From an uncultured Campylobacter sp. (GTDB lineage Bacteria; Campylobacterota; Campylobacteria; Campylobacterales; Campylobacteraceae): a DNA stretch of 64,000 nt. Both the position numbers and the translations under genes were made by a program. The notes under the pieces were generated by a model. The model worked only from the letters and a program-made list of their open reading frames with translations, had not been told where the DNA came from and did not search any database. The stretch spans positions 142,453-206,452 of the forward strand of contig NZ_CALHVM010000056.1 of the NCBI RefSeq assembly GCF_938039205.1. The letters run 5' to 3'. Shown here piece by piece: positions 8,604 to 17,367 of the stretch; within the stretch, counting starts at the first letter, position 1, and each line of letters begins with the position of its first letter.

Positions 8604-9803
8604 ATGCCAAAGATCAATCCCCCGCTAACCGACACGGCCATAAAAAATTTAAAGCCTAAGGACAAAATTTATAAAAAATCCGACGGACAAAATTTGTTTA
8701 TATTTATTGAGCCGGGCGGGCGTAAATTTTTTGCGCTTGAATATAAAAGCCCTCTCACGCTTAAGATGCGGCGCATGGCTTTGGGTAACTATCCGCTTTT
8801 GACTTTGGCCAAGGCTAGAGAGCTAAGGATGGAGCTTTTGCGCCAAATAAACGACGGAGTCGATCCTCTCAACGCAAAAAGTAGCGATACGAGTAGAAAT
8901 TTTGAGCGTTTGGCCATGGAGTGGATAGATAAAAAAAGCGAAATAATCAAAGAGTGGACGGCACAAAATCAAACTAGAAACGCGCAAAAATATCTATTCC
9001 CGTATCTCGGTAAAAGAGATATATCGGGCATTACGGCCGCCGAAATAATCGAAGTCCTGCGAAAAGTCGAGAGCAGCGGCAGCCTAAGCGTGTTAAAAAA
9101 GCTATTTCAATTTTGCGGGCAACTATGGCGATACGCCGTAGTTAGCGGCAAAGCGTCTCACAACATCATCGCGGATATAGATTTTAAATACACGTTTAAG
9201 ACTAAAAAGCAGCAAAACTACCCGGCGCTAACGGACGATAACGATCTACGCGCGCTGGTGCTGGCTATCGACGAATACGGCGGCGAGTATAAAACAAAGG
9301 TCGCGCTAAAACTCGGGCTTTATACGGCGGCTCGGTCGTTTAACATACGCGCGGCGCAGTGGAGCGAGTTTGATTTCGACAAAGAAATTTGGAGTATAGA
9401 AGCGGGGAAGATGAAGCAGGATGAAGTTTTTAAACTCCCGATATCTAGGCAGGTTAAGGTGTTGCTGCTTGAATACCGCAAATTTGCCGGGCGCAGCGAT
9501 TATCTATTTTTTAACCACTTTAGCAAAACGAAGTATATGAGCGAAAATACGCTAAACGTAGCGCTTAGGCGCATGGGCTATACCAAAGACGAGATAGTAT
9601 ATCACGGGTTTCGCTCAAGCTTTAGCACCGTTTGCAACGAAAACACGCACGTTCACGGCTACTCCGAAGCGATCATCGAAAAATGTCTAGCGCACAAAGA
9701 CGCAAACTCGGTAAGGGCGGCGTATAATAGGGCGGCAAATTTGTCGCATATGAAAGGTTTGATGCAGTGGTGGGCGGATTATTTAGACGGCTTAATCGCT
9801 TAA
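8604..9803 (+). CDS. int: Tyrosine recombinase integrase (P4-like, N-terminal DUF4102 arm-binding domain)
   Basis: 399 residues from ATG 8604, which has AAAGGAT upstream; the open frame extends further 5' but without a ribosome binding site. Residues 1-95 look like the arm-type DNA-binding domain (LTDTAIKNLKPKDKIYK...). The catalytic set is visible: R244 (YTAARS), a lysine near 269-271, H334-x-x-R337 (HGFR), H364 (LAHKD) and Tyr374 (AAYNRA). It would recombine attP with the tRNA-Arg site. Its end overlaps the convergent excisionase-like gene by four bases. Confidence 0.95.
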   Translation: MPKINPPLTDTAIKNLKPKDKIYKKSDGQNLFIFIEPGGRKFFALEYKSPLTLKMRRMALGNYPLLTLAKARELRMELLRQINDGVDPLNAKSSDTSRNFERLAMEWIDKKSEIIKEWTAQNQTRNAQKYLFPYLGKRDISGITAAEIIEVLRKVESSGSLSVLKKLFQFCGQLWRYAVVSGKASHNIIADIDFKYTFKTKKQQNYPALTDDNDLRALVLAIDEYGGEYKTKVALKLGLYTAARSFNIRAAQWSEFDFDKEIWSIEAGKMKQDEVFKLPISRQVKVLLLEYRKFAGRSDYLFFNHFSKTKYMSENTLNVALRRMGYTKDEIVYHGFRSSFSTVCNENTHVHGYSEAIIEKCLAHKDANSVRAAYNRAANLSHMKGLMQWWADYLDGLIA

Positions 9804-10000
9804 GCCGTCTGCATAGGGGCGGTTTTGACCGCGCTTTTTATAAAATTCTCGATGCTAGCCCTAGGATAAACTACCGTTTTCTTTCCTAACTTGAGCTTCT
9901 CGATATATCCTTCTTTGACGTAGCGCCAAAGCGTAGCGTCGCAAACTCCGCCTAGCATCTCTTTTGCTTCTTTGGTGGTGATGTATTCTTGTCCTATCAT
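9800..10000 (-). CDS. Excisionase / AlpA-like DNA-binding protein
   Basis: 66 residues with a winged-helix/MerR-type helix-turn-helix: YITTKEAKEMLGG then DATLWRYVKEGYI and a basic beta-wing KLKLGKKTVVYPRASI. Proteins of this size next to an integrase usually act as recombination directionality factors or as integrase regulators. It is the last gene of the leftward early operon and overlaps the integrase stop, so early transcription after induction would produce it. Confidence 0.75.
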   Translation of the reverse strand: MIGQEYITTKEAKEMLGGVCDATLWRYVKEGYIEKLKLGKKTVVYPRASIENFIKSAVKTAPMQTA

Positions 10001-10449
10001 TTCGTGTCCTTCGCTCTAAACCCAAGCACATAAAGCGGGGCGATTTCTACGCTCTGGCCGACAAATGCCTGCGCCTGCGCTCTCGTCATCCTTGTTTGGC
10101 TGATATGCCAGCCGTCGGACATCTTGAATTCCCAATACCAAAGCACGTCGTCAAAATAAACATAGTTATTTACATCTTTATCGCCTCTTTCTTTTATGTA
10201 TGAGCTCTGATAAAAATCGTTTTTCGGGTGCAGTGGTTCAGCTTCGCTTGTCTTCCAAATCATTAAATCAAAATCAGTATCCTTGAATTTCGGCTTTTTA
10301 GGCTTCACTCGGTAGCTATTTAAATCCCACGCCCATTGCGGGGTATCGGTTACATCAAACCAAATATCGGGGCGATCAAGATCGCAAAACTCTATCGCTT
10401 CGCCCCTTGTGTGGGCTTGCATTACTTCGATCATTTCGTCTGTATTCAT
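9997..10449 (-). CDS. Phage protein of unknown function, Trp/Asp-rich
   Basis: 150 residues, acidic, with many Trp and Tyr residues (for example DVTDTPQWAWDLNSYRVKP and VLWYWEFKMSDGWHIS). This composition recalls small phage accessory proteins, but I cannot name a family. No membrane segment or signal peptide is seen. Its start follows the 59-residue gene below in an ATGA overlap, and its stop overlaps the excisionase start. Confidence 0.7.
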   Translation of the reverse strand: MNTDEMIEVMQAHTRGEAIEFCDLDRPDIWFDVTDTPQWAWDLNSYRVKPKKPKFKDTDFDLMIWKTSEAEPLHPKNDFYQSSYIKERGDKDVNNYVYFDDVLWYWEFKMSDGWHISQTRMTRAQAQAFVGQSVEIAPLYVLGFRAKDTK

Positions 10450-10625
10450 CGTCTTATCCTTTCAATTATTTCTTTTATTTCTTTTACGTCCTCTATCCAG
10501 GACTTGTACGGCTCTCTGTTTGCCCCGTGCGCCAAATCTATCTTTAGCTTTAGCGCGTCGAGCCGCTTTTCAAGAGTAGCTAATTCCTCGATTATTGCTC
10601 GCAAATCTTGCACTATTTTGTTCAT
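10446..10625 (-). CDS. Small phage protein, 59 residues, coiled-coil
   Basis: ATG at 10625 overlaps the stop of the YopX-like gene (CAATGA), and its stop overlaps the next gene's ATG (CGATGA). The product is a helical, Leu/Lys/Glu-rich coiled coil (LRAIIEELATLEKRLDALKL). Tight overlap at both ends and typical codon use make it credible despite its length. Function unknown. Confidence 0.72.
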   Translation of the reverse strand: MNKIVQDLRAIIEELATLEKRLDALKLKIDLAHGANREPYKSWIEDVKEIKEIIERIRR

Positions 10626-11035
10626 TGCAAAAGCTCGGTATTTTCGTAGATATTGCCTATAACTTCTACTGTATTGTTTTTAAGTTTGTTATACACGCCT
10701 ACATAGCAGACATATTTCTCACCAGGTGCACGTTCTGAGTCTTTGCCATACCCAATTCCGAGAAATCTTGCATCTTCATCTTCCCAATTCACTCTAAAAG
10801 AATGTTCGTTGTAACCTGGCCCTGGCCTAAAAAGGTCCCCCTCGTAAATCTCAACGCCGTTTTTATCTTTCAAGCCGGTGTATTGCATAAGCTCGACATC
10901 TTCAAAAGAGCACTCGAAATCAATCTCCGTCTCCTCATCCCATAGCCCTAATTCATTGTTTGCAAAGTCAAGATATAAAACTTCGTATATCCTTTTATCT
11001 GCTTTATAATAAGCTTTAAATTTAATCTCTCTCAT
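10622..11035 (-). CDS. YopX-family phage protein
   Basis: 137 residues with the YopX layout: REIKFKAYYKADKRIYEV at the start, then the hallmark LMQYTGLKDKNGVEIYEGD near the middle and VEVIGNIYENTELL at the end. YopX proteins are common in phages of Firmicutes and Campylobacterota; their role is not established. The end is coupled to the 59-residue gene, and the start overlaps the upstream 83-residue gene. Confidence 0.9.
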   Translation of the reverse strand: MREIKFKAYYKADKRIYEVLYLDFANNELGLWDEETEIDFECSFEDVELMQYTGLKDKNGVEIYEGDLFRPGPGYNEHSFRVNWEDEDARFLGIGYGKDSERAPGEKYVCYVGVYNKLKNNTVEVIGNIYENTELLQ

Positions 11036-11273
11036 TGTTTTTGCCTTTTAATTTTTTGTATGCCTCAAGTAGCCTTTCTCGCTCTTCTTGTTTGAGGTAA
11101 AAGCAATTATAAAGCGAAAAATTTATCCAAGTTGGCTGGGTGTCAAATCTTAAAAGCAACGTGTTTAAATCTTGTAGTTTTCTATAATCACTTTTTAGAA
11201 ATTTCCAATCGTGGCCTAAAAACCACTCCAAAAGCTCTACTAGCTTCTCTTTATCAGTTTTTCGCCAAAACAT
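11022..11273 (-). CDS. Small phage protein of unknown function
   Basis: 83 residues, charged and aromatic (WRKTDKEKLVELLEWFLG), with no membrane segment. It overlaps the YopX-like gene by 14 bases and starts 11 bases after the 150-residue gene. I do not recognise it. Confidence 0.65.
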   Translation of the reverse strand: MFWRKTDKEKLVELLEWFLGHDWKFLKSDYRKLQDLNTLLLRFDTQPTWINFSLYNCFYLKQEERERLLEAYKKLKGKNNERD

Positions 11274-11284
11274 ATTTGCGCCCT

Positions 11285-11734
11285 TTAAATATTCTCAATG
11301 TAAAAATACGCCAGGCGTTGGCTATCCTCCGCCTCTTTGCGATACTTCGTGTCGTAGCTTTTGTTTGCTATGTATGCTATTTTGTCCTTATTGAGCGCGT
11401 AAAACTCGGCTAGTATCGGAGCTAGCTTTTGCCCTTTGCGCTCGTTCGGCGCGAAACGCAGATAAAGCAGATCGCAGGCTAGCTGTGGGGCTGTCGTGCC
11501 GAAGTTTTCTTTTCTAACGGCGGCTTTGTTGCTAAGCGCATCAGTTTGTATGTCGATACGTTTCTTGTATTCGTAGTAGTACTCAACGATAGGAAACATC
11601 GCCGCTAAAAGCTCGTCGATAAATTTACTCGCCTTTTTGTTTATGAATAGCCCTAATTCCTGCGAGCTATCCCTTTTTAGATAGCTGTATGCCATAACAA
11701 AAATAGCCGCGTCTTTTAGTTCCGCCGTGGTCAT
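11285..11734 (-). CDS. Phage protein of unknown function
   Basis: 149 residues from ATG 11734; a GTG at 11737 is the in-frame alternative, but the ATG has AGGATGA upstream. The product is alpha-helical with clusters of Tyr and Lys (MAYSYLKRDSSQELG, YYYEYKKRID). No motif I can name. It follows the DUF4406-like gene in the early operon. Confidence 0.68.
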   Translation of the reverse strand: MTTAELKDAAIFVMAYSYLKRDSSQELGLFINKKASKFIDELLAAMFPIVEYYYEYKKRIDIQTDALSNKAAVRKENFGTTAPQLACDLLYLRFAPNERKGQKLAPILAEFYALNKDKIAYIANKSYDTKYRKEAEDSQRLAYFYIENI

Positions 11735-11743
11735 CACTTCATC

Positions 11744-12115
11744 CTATATCTCAATCGCCCCAAATAGCGCGCCAGGGTCGTAAATCACATAGCCGTTTAG
11801 CAAAGCGTGATTCATCTCCATCAAAATACCTTTTGAATCTTGTATGATGTCGGGGTCGCAGGTTTTCTGGCTAGGCACAAATATCGCGCCGCAAGAATCA
11901 AGCTGCTTTAGGCAAATTTTCATAACTTCGTCATAGTCTAGGTTTCTATATCGCGCATTGTTTAGTACCGGGCTAAATAGCTCGTATTTCTCGTCACCGT
12001 TAAAAAACTCGTTGGCTTCGGCTAGAGCTTTGATCGCTACTTCGCGCGCTGTTTTTTTATCGTCGCCGAATACCGAATATGGGCTACAAATGTAAATTTT
12101 AATAACGCCTCTCAT
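11744..12115 (-). CDS. DUF4406 / nucleoside deoxyribosyltransferase-like protein
   Basis: 123 residues. The N-terminal IYICSPYSV and the later DSCGAIFVPS and KGILMEMNHALLNGY segments are the pattern of the DUF4406/nucleoside 2-deoxyribosyltransferase-like Rossmann family. Some phage members may alter nucleotide pools, but an enzymatic role here is only inferred. Its ATG overlaps the upstream stop (GCATGA). Confidence 0.72.
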   Translation of the reverse strand: MRGVIKIYICSPYSVFGDDKKTAREVAIKALAEANEFFNGDEKYELFSPVLNNARYRNLDYDEVMKICLKQLDSCGAIFVPSQKTCDPDIIQDSKGILMEMNHALLNGYVIYDPGALFGAIEI

Positions 12116-12381
12116 GCAAAATCCCTATGATAAATTGTAATGGCGTTGATAAGAGTTGCTGCCGTTTCGTCGCTAAGTTGGCAAGCTATCATTTTAAGAG
12201 CGTCTTCACTAAAGTTGTTTATCTTATCGCCGATACTCTCTGCAAAATCATCCATATCCTGGTCAGCAATAAAATTTATAATATCGTCCACATCCACCTT
12301 TTTTAATACTTCTTGTGCACCACAGTCGTCTATAATATCGTCTATATCGACTTCTACGCCTATCTCTTTGATTACAGTCAT
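12112..12381 (-). CDS. Acidic small phage protein
   Basis: 89 residues starting MTVIKEIGVEVDIDDIIDD, chosen because AGGAG lies 7 bases before this ATG, while the longer frame has none. The product is strongly acidic (many Asp, Glu) and helical with repeated DDII segments. An anti-restriction or DNA-mimic role is conceivable but not supported beyond charge. Confidence 0.65.
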   Translation of the reverse strand: MTVIKEIGVEVDIDDIIDDCGAQEVLKKVDVDDIINFIADQDMDDFAESIGDKINNFSEDALKMIACQLSDETAATLINAITIYHRDFA

Positions 12382-12385
12382 CTTC

Positions 12386-12586
12386 TTACTCCTCAAATAA
12401 GCTTCGTTCTTTTGGCGCCGCGGCATCCATGAATATCTCGTCGCCGTCCTCGATGGCGCGCTCCATAGACATCTCTTTTTTTGGATCCAGCATAAATTTA
12501 ACCCTCTTTGCCGCTAAGTCCAGCATCAAAACATCGTAAACGAGTTTTTGGCCGCTAGGGCGTATCTTTAAAATAGGTAAAACCAT
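12386..12586 (-). CDS. Small phage protein of unknown function
   Basis: 66 residues from ATG 12586, which follows AAAGGAGAAAAAG. Begins MVLPILKIRPSGQKLVYDV and ends acidic. No recognised domain. Spacing to the next gene is four bases, consistent with one operon. Confidence 0.62.
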   Translation of the reverse strand: MVLPILKIRPSGQKLVYDVLMLDLAAKRVKFMLDPKKEMSMERAIEDGDEIFMDAAAPKERSLFEE

Positions 12587-12599
12587 CTTTTTCTCCTTT

Positions 12600-12773
12600 T
12601 TAGCCAATAAAATATATTCCAAAAAGGCACAATAGCACTAATGCCCAATCCCTTGCAAAGGTTAGTTTTAGTCCTGCAAGCCTAATTATCTCTGAATTTC
12701 TGAATTGCCCAATTATTCTTAGGACAAAAAATACGACTGTGACCCATAAAAGCACTTTTAAAACAATGCTCAT
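12600..12773 (-). CDS. Small two-segment membrane protein
   Basis: 57 residues from ATG 12773 with AAAGGAG seven bases upstream. Two hydrophobic segments (LKVLLWVTVVFFVLRIIG and WALVLLCLFGIYFIG) flank a short polar loop. Holin-like in size, but it lies in the early operon beside the terminase small subunit, far from the lysis genes, so holin function is not claimed. Confidence 0.62.
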   Translation of the reverse strand: MSIVLKVLLWVTVVFFVLRIIGQFRNSEIIRLAGLKLTFARDWALVLLCLFGIYFIG

Positions 12774-12783
12774 ATCTTCTCCT

Positions 12784-12954
12784 TTATAAATTTGCTAAAT
12801 TTTGACATATCGCTAAAACTAAAACCAACCCCAAGGCCGCTAAAAACCTTTTAGCCCCACGGATAAACAAAACGCGCCCCAAAGACGGAGGGCTGCCCAG
12901 AGCGCGGCGCGGCACGCCAGCGGCGTCGTAAATTCTAATCGCTACTTTTTTCAT
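12784..12954 (-). CDS. Small phage protein with C-terminal hydrophobic segment
   Basis: 56 residues from ATG 12954 (GAGGTGC upstream), beginning MKKVAIRIYDAAG. A hydrophobic stretch, FLAALGLVLVLAI, lies near the C-terminus. It overlaps the end of the terminase small-subunit gene by 20 bases. Unknown function; moderate support from start signal and spacing. Confidence 0.5.
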   Translation of the reverse strand: MKKVAIRIYDAAGVPRRALGSPPSLGRVLFIRGAKRFLAALGLVLVLAICQNLANL

Positions 12955-13516
12955 CTTGCACCTCTGCGTCAATGACATCATCCTCGAACTCAACCTTAAT
13001 CCCATTTAAACGAGATAAAATTTGCTGAGCTGATACGGCCTCTGGTGGCATGATGGCCATGCGGTCTAGCATCTTGTCGCTTCTGCCCGCTGAAAGCGTA
13101 GAGATAAATTTTGCCCTCTCAAAGTCATCGGCGCTAACCATGCCCGTCTCTCGCTGCCTAGCTACGATACGGCGCGCCTCGCCCTCCATGATCTCGTAGC
13201 TAGCTGCTAGCAAGACGTTATTTCGCTCGATATCTACCTTGGTGTTTTTAACCACGGTTTCTAAGCTTGACTTTTGCAATAAATTTCTAGTTTGCTTGTC
13301 CTCGCTCATAGCTAGAGTAACTTTGTTTTGCAGGGCCTGCGCCCAGTTAAAATCCTTTTTCCAGCGATTTATCGAACTGCTAGAGCCTTTTAGCCCTAGC
13401 GCGTCTAACTTTGAGGCTAGCTGCTCCTCGCTGATGGGTTTATAGTCCGTTTCAAACGTCGCGCTATCAAGATATATCTCGAAGGCTTTTTGTTGCGTTT
13501 CGTTCATCTGTTTCAT
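12935..13516 (-). CDS. terS: Probable terminase small subunit
   Basis: 193 residues from ATG 13516 (AAGGAAA upstream). The N-terminal 90 residues form a helix-turn-helix-like fold ending SSINRWKKDFNWAQALQNKV. This Trp/Lys pattern recalls Terminase_2/phage terminase small-subunit DNA-binding domains. The rest is helical and would oligomerise, with an acidic tail. It would recognise the packaging start and hand DNA to the large subunit, whose gene is unusually far away at 44905-46464. Assignment is by pattern only. Confidence 0.6.
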   Translation of the reverse strand: MKQMNETQQKAFEIYLDSATFETDYKPISEEQLASKLDALGLKGSSSSINRWKKDFNWAQALQNKVTLAMSEDKQTRNLLQKSSLETVVKNTKVDIERNNVLLAASYEIMEGEARRIVARQRETGMVSADDFERAKFISTLSAGRSDKMLDRMAIMPPEAVSAQQILSRLNGIKVEFEDDVIDAEVQDEKSSD

Positions 13517-13538
13517 GATTTTCCTTTTTGTCTCGCGT

Positions 13539-13937
13539 GGCTCATAATCCTCAAAAAACCGTGAGCCGCCCCAAGCCCCTAAAATACGCAATCTTATAAA
13601 CTCTTTGGCTCATAAGTTTAAACAACTTGAGCCAGCAGTTAAACCCGATTTTATCGATGTTTAATAGTTTAAGAATTCTCTTTGGCTCACCATTTTTTTT
13701 ATATATAGGTTCTAAAAAAAATTTTTGAAAAACAAAAACGATTTCAAACCGATATAGGGGCAAAAATGGCGAGATTGTGAGCCAACAGCACGCCAAGCCC
13801 CAAAAATACAGCTTTTCGTTGGCTCAAGAAAAATAAAAATCGTGAGCCAGAAGTGAGCCACCCAGATGTAAAACATCTATCAAACGCCCTAAAATAGGAC
13901 GCTTTGTAGATATTTTTAGTTAAAATCATCGTGAGCC
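13539..13937. other. Probable phage replication origin: ten TGAGCC/GGCTCA iterons with an AT-rich core
   Basis: The 432-base gap between terS and the primase has no credible gene. It contains TGAGCC, mostly as GTGAGCC, at 13561, 13628, 13777, 13842, 13853 and 13931 on the plus strand. GGCTCA occurs at 13539, 13607, 13684 and 13821. Fewer than one occurrence is expected by chance in this length. The centre (about 13690-13740) is AT-rich with T and A runs, a likely unwinding region. A small palindrome, AGATGT-AAA-ACATCT, sits at 13864-13878. P4-type primases bind such iterons, and the primase gene ends directly beside it. Confidence 0.75.
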
Positions 13938-13948
13938 ACAAAGAAATA

Positions 13949-16867
13949 TTAGTTTTCATCGGATTTAGCTCCGCCTGCTTGATAATAGCTCATTTGATTT
14001 ATTATGATTTCGCCGCCGTTTTCTATCTTTACGCTGTCAAAGTCGAGATTGTCGCTGCTAACCCTAAAACCGAAAAAGCACCTAGGCCTTTCTCCTACGC
14101 CTGCATAATTTACCGGCATTCGTTTTTGGCCGTAAGAGCAGCCGATACCCGCAAGCGTAAGCTCGTCGCGTAGAGCCTGGGCAAAGTTTTTTTGCGCTAT
14201 AGGCTTGCCGCCTTTATCATTCATATACGCTAGATAGATTTTATAAAGCGCTACCGACGGCACGAAGTAGTTTGCGTCCGCAATGATCGCGTCTTTAACG
14301 AATGTGCGAAGCGGATTTACGCTATCTTTGTACTCTTCGAGTTCTGTTTGCATACGTTTAGAGCGGGTAAATTTGTTTTGTTTAATGAGGCGTTTTAGCC
14401 CCTCGAGTGCCATGTTGAAAATGCCGGCCAACTCATCGCTGAAGCGATCGCTAAGGCCGCGTATCTTTTGATTATCTTTTACCTCTTTATCAAATACTAT
14501 AAGCAGCATGCGCCTAAATACGCCGTTATCGATGCCGCTTTTTGGCTTTTCGTTACCGGCAAACGCAAGCTTAGGCTTTTCGCTAGGAAGTAGTGAATAA
14601 GGCTCTTCGTTTTTTGGGTTTATGGTAATCGCGTCTTTGGTGCTAACGATAGCTTTAAGATTTGCTAATTGTCCCTTGTCGGTGCCGTTTTTGTCGATCT
14701 CTGAGCCGATATTTAATAGTTTATTTGTAAGCGCGCAAAGCTGGTGCCCTTCAAACTGTTGAAGCTGCAGGGATGAGACGTTGTCCTCGCCAAAAAAGTT
14801 TCTGATGGTATCAAGTATAACGCTCTTGCCGTTTGCGCCGCTTTTGCCGTAGAGGAACAAAAAGCTTTCAAATTCGTGGCTAGGCATAAAGCAGTAGCCG
14901 ATAAACTCCATAAGCGTTTTTATGTCATCCTCGTCGCTCATTATATCGCGCAAAAATTTAGTCCACTTCGGGCATTTGGCCGAGGTATCGTAGTTAAATT
15001 TTAAGATATTCGTCGCGGCGTCTTTATAGTCGTGCTTTTCTTTAAAGGTGATGACGCCGTTTTTGCTGATAAAGATCGTACCGTTTAGCAAATTTATGAC
15101 GCGGCGCGGTTCGTGTGCTTTGATCTCGTCTAAATTTAGCGACAGGCTTGTTAGATCCTCTACGATTTTATTTACGTTCTCGCGGCTTTGCTTTTTCTTA
15201 TCTACGTATGCCGCAACCATCCAGTGCGTGTGGATAAATTTGGCTAGCGCATTGGTATCTATCTGCATGAAGTGGTTGCTAGCCCAGACGTGCAAATTCT
15301 TTTTATACTCGCCAAGGCGATAGCCTAGTTTTAAAAACGTTTGATTTAAACTTGCCGTCATATCTGTGATGTGCGTTTGGTGATAGTTCGTGCGCATAGT
15401 TTTGTTTATGCGGAAGGCATCGCTAAAAGCCTTTGAAAAACGCTCGAAATTTTGCTCCTCTTGCTCAGTCAAAAGGAAACTTTGGATATAGGCTTTTTTA
15501 AATTCCTCGTATCGATCGCCCATTTTTCTTTCCAGCTCTTTTGCTGCGTTTAGCACCTCGTCGACGTATTTGTCATCGAGCTCGCCCTTGACCGGGAAAA
15601 TGTTTATGAAGTTGCCTTCGATATCTTGCGCCATTATCTCGGCTTTGATTTGGCGAAATTCTTTGACAGGCAGGTTTTGTTTAAATTTATCTAGCTTTGC
15701 CGAAAGATTCGGGAAGTATTCACATATCTCGTCAATGACGACGTTGGTCGGTTCAAAACAGCTAAAGGCAACGACGTCGAGTGGGCTAGCGTCCTGAAAT
15801 TTAAAAGCGTGTTCGTAAAGATAGTCGCTAATATCGTAACCCTTTGAAAAGTTCTTGCCTATCATATAAAAGAGTACGATGCGGATACTTTTGGCCACGT
15901 CTTTTAGCTCGTAAAATTTCTTGATAGCGTTTTCGTAGCCCGCCTCATCGTGGTCAAACCAGATAAAAACGTGCTTGTCTAGCAAAAGCTCTTTGTGTTC
16001 TTCCCAGCTTGCCGTTACGCCGCCAAGAGTCAAAGCGCATATACCAAAACACATCAAATTTAATGCGTCTTTTTCTCCTTCGCAAATAACTACTTTATCG
16101 CCTTTGTAGTCGGTGTAAAAATTTAGCGGGAACGGGCTAGCATGTGCGCCGCTCTCGCCGATCCATTTGCCGGGCATTCGCTCGCTAGTTAGCTCGCCTT
16201 TTCCCGCATCGTAAGTAAATTTCTCTCTATATTTTACGTTCACGGGCGCGCCGTCCGCGTCTCTGATGATGATAACCAGGCTTTTGTGCTCGAAGCTATA
16301 ACCGATAAGTTCGCGGCTATATGCATCAAAGATATCGCTAGGCGTCGGAAATAGAGCCAAAATTTGATCTTTGATCAAATCATAATTTTTTAGCTTATTT
16401 TCTACAAGCTGCGGAGCGGTTTTGGACAACCTAAATTTAAGCTTGGCTTCCTTGTTCGCGCGCTCGGCGGCTTCTTTTTTCATGCGAGCTTCATTTTCAG
16501 CTTTTAGCAGGGCTTGGTGCGCTTCGTAGGCCTTCTTTTCTTCTTCGGTCATCTCTTTTGCGTTTATCGCATTTGGAATGCCGAAGTGATCGCAAACCCT
16601 TTTGGCTGCTTGAAGCGGCGAAATTTGCTCTTTTAGCTCGACGAATCTCACGATATCGCCGCTAGTATTGCAAGCAAAGCACTTGAAATACGCGCCGCTA
16701 GCGTCGGAGTTAATGCCTAGGCTAGGCGTGGCATGGCCGTGATCGTGAAACGGACAAAACGCATTGCCGCCTTTAAACTCGATGTTATAAACGCTCTGGA
16801 TAAAATCTTTAAAATCGTGTTTCGATACCGTTTGCTTTATTGTTTGAAAAATGCTATCGCCGCTCAT
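13949..16867 (-). CDS. P4-type primase-helicase (CHC2 zinc finger, Toprim, D5-type SF3 helicase)
   Basis: 972 residues. The N-terminus holds a CHC2-type zinc site (C38-x2-H41, then C63-x2-C66). A Toprim domain follows with E263 in ICEGEKDAL and D305/D307 in FDHDEAG. The C-terminal third is a D5_N plus SF3 helicase with Walker A GKSGANGKS at 674-682. The last about 100 residues could be a winged-helix iteron-binding region. It is a single-protein primase and helicase for phage DNA replication, next to the proposed origin. It overlaps the upstream 128-residue gene by one base. Confidence 0.95.
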   Translation of the reverse strand: MSGDSIFQTIKQTVSKHDFKDFIQSVYNIEFKGGNAFCPFHDHGHATPSLGINSDASGAYFKCFACNTSGDIVRFVELKEQISPLQAAKRVCDHFGIPNAINAKEMTEEEKKAYEAHQALLKAENEARMKKEAAERANKEAKLKFRLSKTAPQLVENKLKNYDLIKDQILALFPTPSDIFDAYSRELIGYSFEHKSLVIIIRDADGAPVNVKYREKFTYDAGKGELTSERMPGKWIGESGAHASPFPLNFYTDYKGDKVVICEGEKDALNLMCFGICALTLGGVTASWEEHKELLLDKHVFIWFDHDEAGYENAIKKFYELKDVAKSIRIVLFYMIGKNFSKGYDISDYLYEHAFKFQDASPLDVVAFSCFEPTNVVIDEICEYFPNLSAKLDKFKQNLPVKEFRQIKAEIMAQDIEGNFINIFPVKGELDDKYVDEVLNAAKELERKMGDRYEEFKKAYIQSFLLTEQEEQNFERFSKAFSDAFRINKTMRTNYHQTHITDMTASLNQTFLKLGYRLGEYKKNLHVWASNHFMQIDTNALAKFIHTHWMVAAYVDKKKQSRENVNKIVEDLTSLSLNLDEIKAHEPRRVINLLNGTIFISKNGVITFKEKHDYKDAATNILKFNYDTSAKCPKWTKFLRDIMSDEDDIKTLMEFIGYCFMPSHEFESFLFLYGKSGANGKSVILDTIRNFFGEDNVSSLQLQQFEGHQLCALTNKLLNIGSEIDKNGTDKGQLANLKAIVSTKDAITINPKNEEPYSLLPSEKPKLAFAGNEKPKSGIDNGVFRRMLLIVFDKEVKDNQKIRGLSDRFSDELAGIFNMALEGLKRLIKQNKFTRSKRMQTELEEYKDSVNPLRTFVKDAIIADANYFVPSVALYKIYLAYMNDKGGKPIAQKNFAQALRDELTLAGIGCSYGQKRMPVNYAGVGERPRCFFGFRVSSDNLDFDSVKIENGGEIIINQMSYYQAGGAKSDEN

Positions 16868-17253
16868 TATTCCACATCCGCAAAAAGGTTATTTTCTCTA
16901 ATAAATTTCTTTAAAATTTCCACGACTTCGCGTGCGAAATCGGGGTTTTTGAAACGAAAACGCCTAAAATAGAAATAGATCGTAAGCTTGCTTTTGCCGG
17001 TATGTTTGGCTACGTAGGCCGCTAGCTCGCTTTCGCTGGCGGCGCATTCAAGAGCCTTGTAATACCAATCAGCTACCTCGTCAAAGTGCGGACAAAGGTA
17101 GTTTTGCTTGACGAAGAGGGCATGCTCCAAAATCAAAAAACGATCGTGACGGTCGTTTTTGCGGTCTAGGTAGCTTAAATTTTGTAGGTTTTTCTTGCAA
17201 GTTTCAAGAATGCTAGCGTGGTCTACGCGGACATAATCCCTCGTCGCAGTCAT
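16867..17253 (-). CDS. Phage protein of unknown function
   Basis: 128 residues, basic and helical. A segment (ELAAYVAKHTGKSKLTIYFY) has the look of a helix-turn-helix, so a DNA-binding role is possible. It lies directly upstream of the primase (one-base overlap) and downstream of the 36-residue peptide, in the leftward early operon. Confidence 0.68.
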   Translation of the reverse strand: MTATRDYVRVDHASILETCKKNLQNLSYLDRKNDRHDRFLILEHALFVKQNYLCPHFDEVADWYYKALECAASESELAAYVAKHTGKSKLTIYFYFRRFRFKNPDFAREVVEILKKFIRENNLFADVE

Positions 17254-17256
17254 AGT

Positions 17257-17367
17257 CTAGTCCTCTTTGGGCATAAACAGCCCCGTTGCGGCCAAAGCCA
17301 AAATAGCCCCTCCAGTGAAGGAGCAAACCGCGATAGCGACAATGCTAAGTGTAAGTTGCATAGTCAT
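17257..17367 (-). CDS. Very small membrane peptide, 36 residues
   Basis: ATG at 17367 overlaps the TGA stop of the regulator gene, with AGGATAG upstream. The product is a single hydrophobic helix (LSIVAIAVCSFTGGAILALA) ending in KED. It is shorter than usual annotation limits. Support comes from translational coupling at the start and four-base spacing to the next gene. Function unknown. Confidence 0.5.
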   Translation of the reverse strand: MTMQLTLSIVAIAVCSFTGGAILALAATGLFMPKED

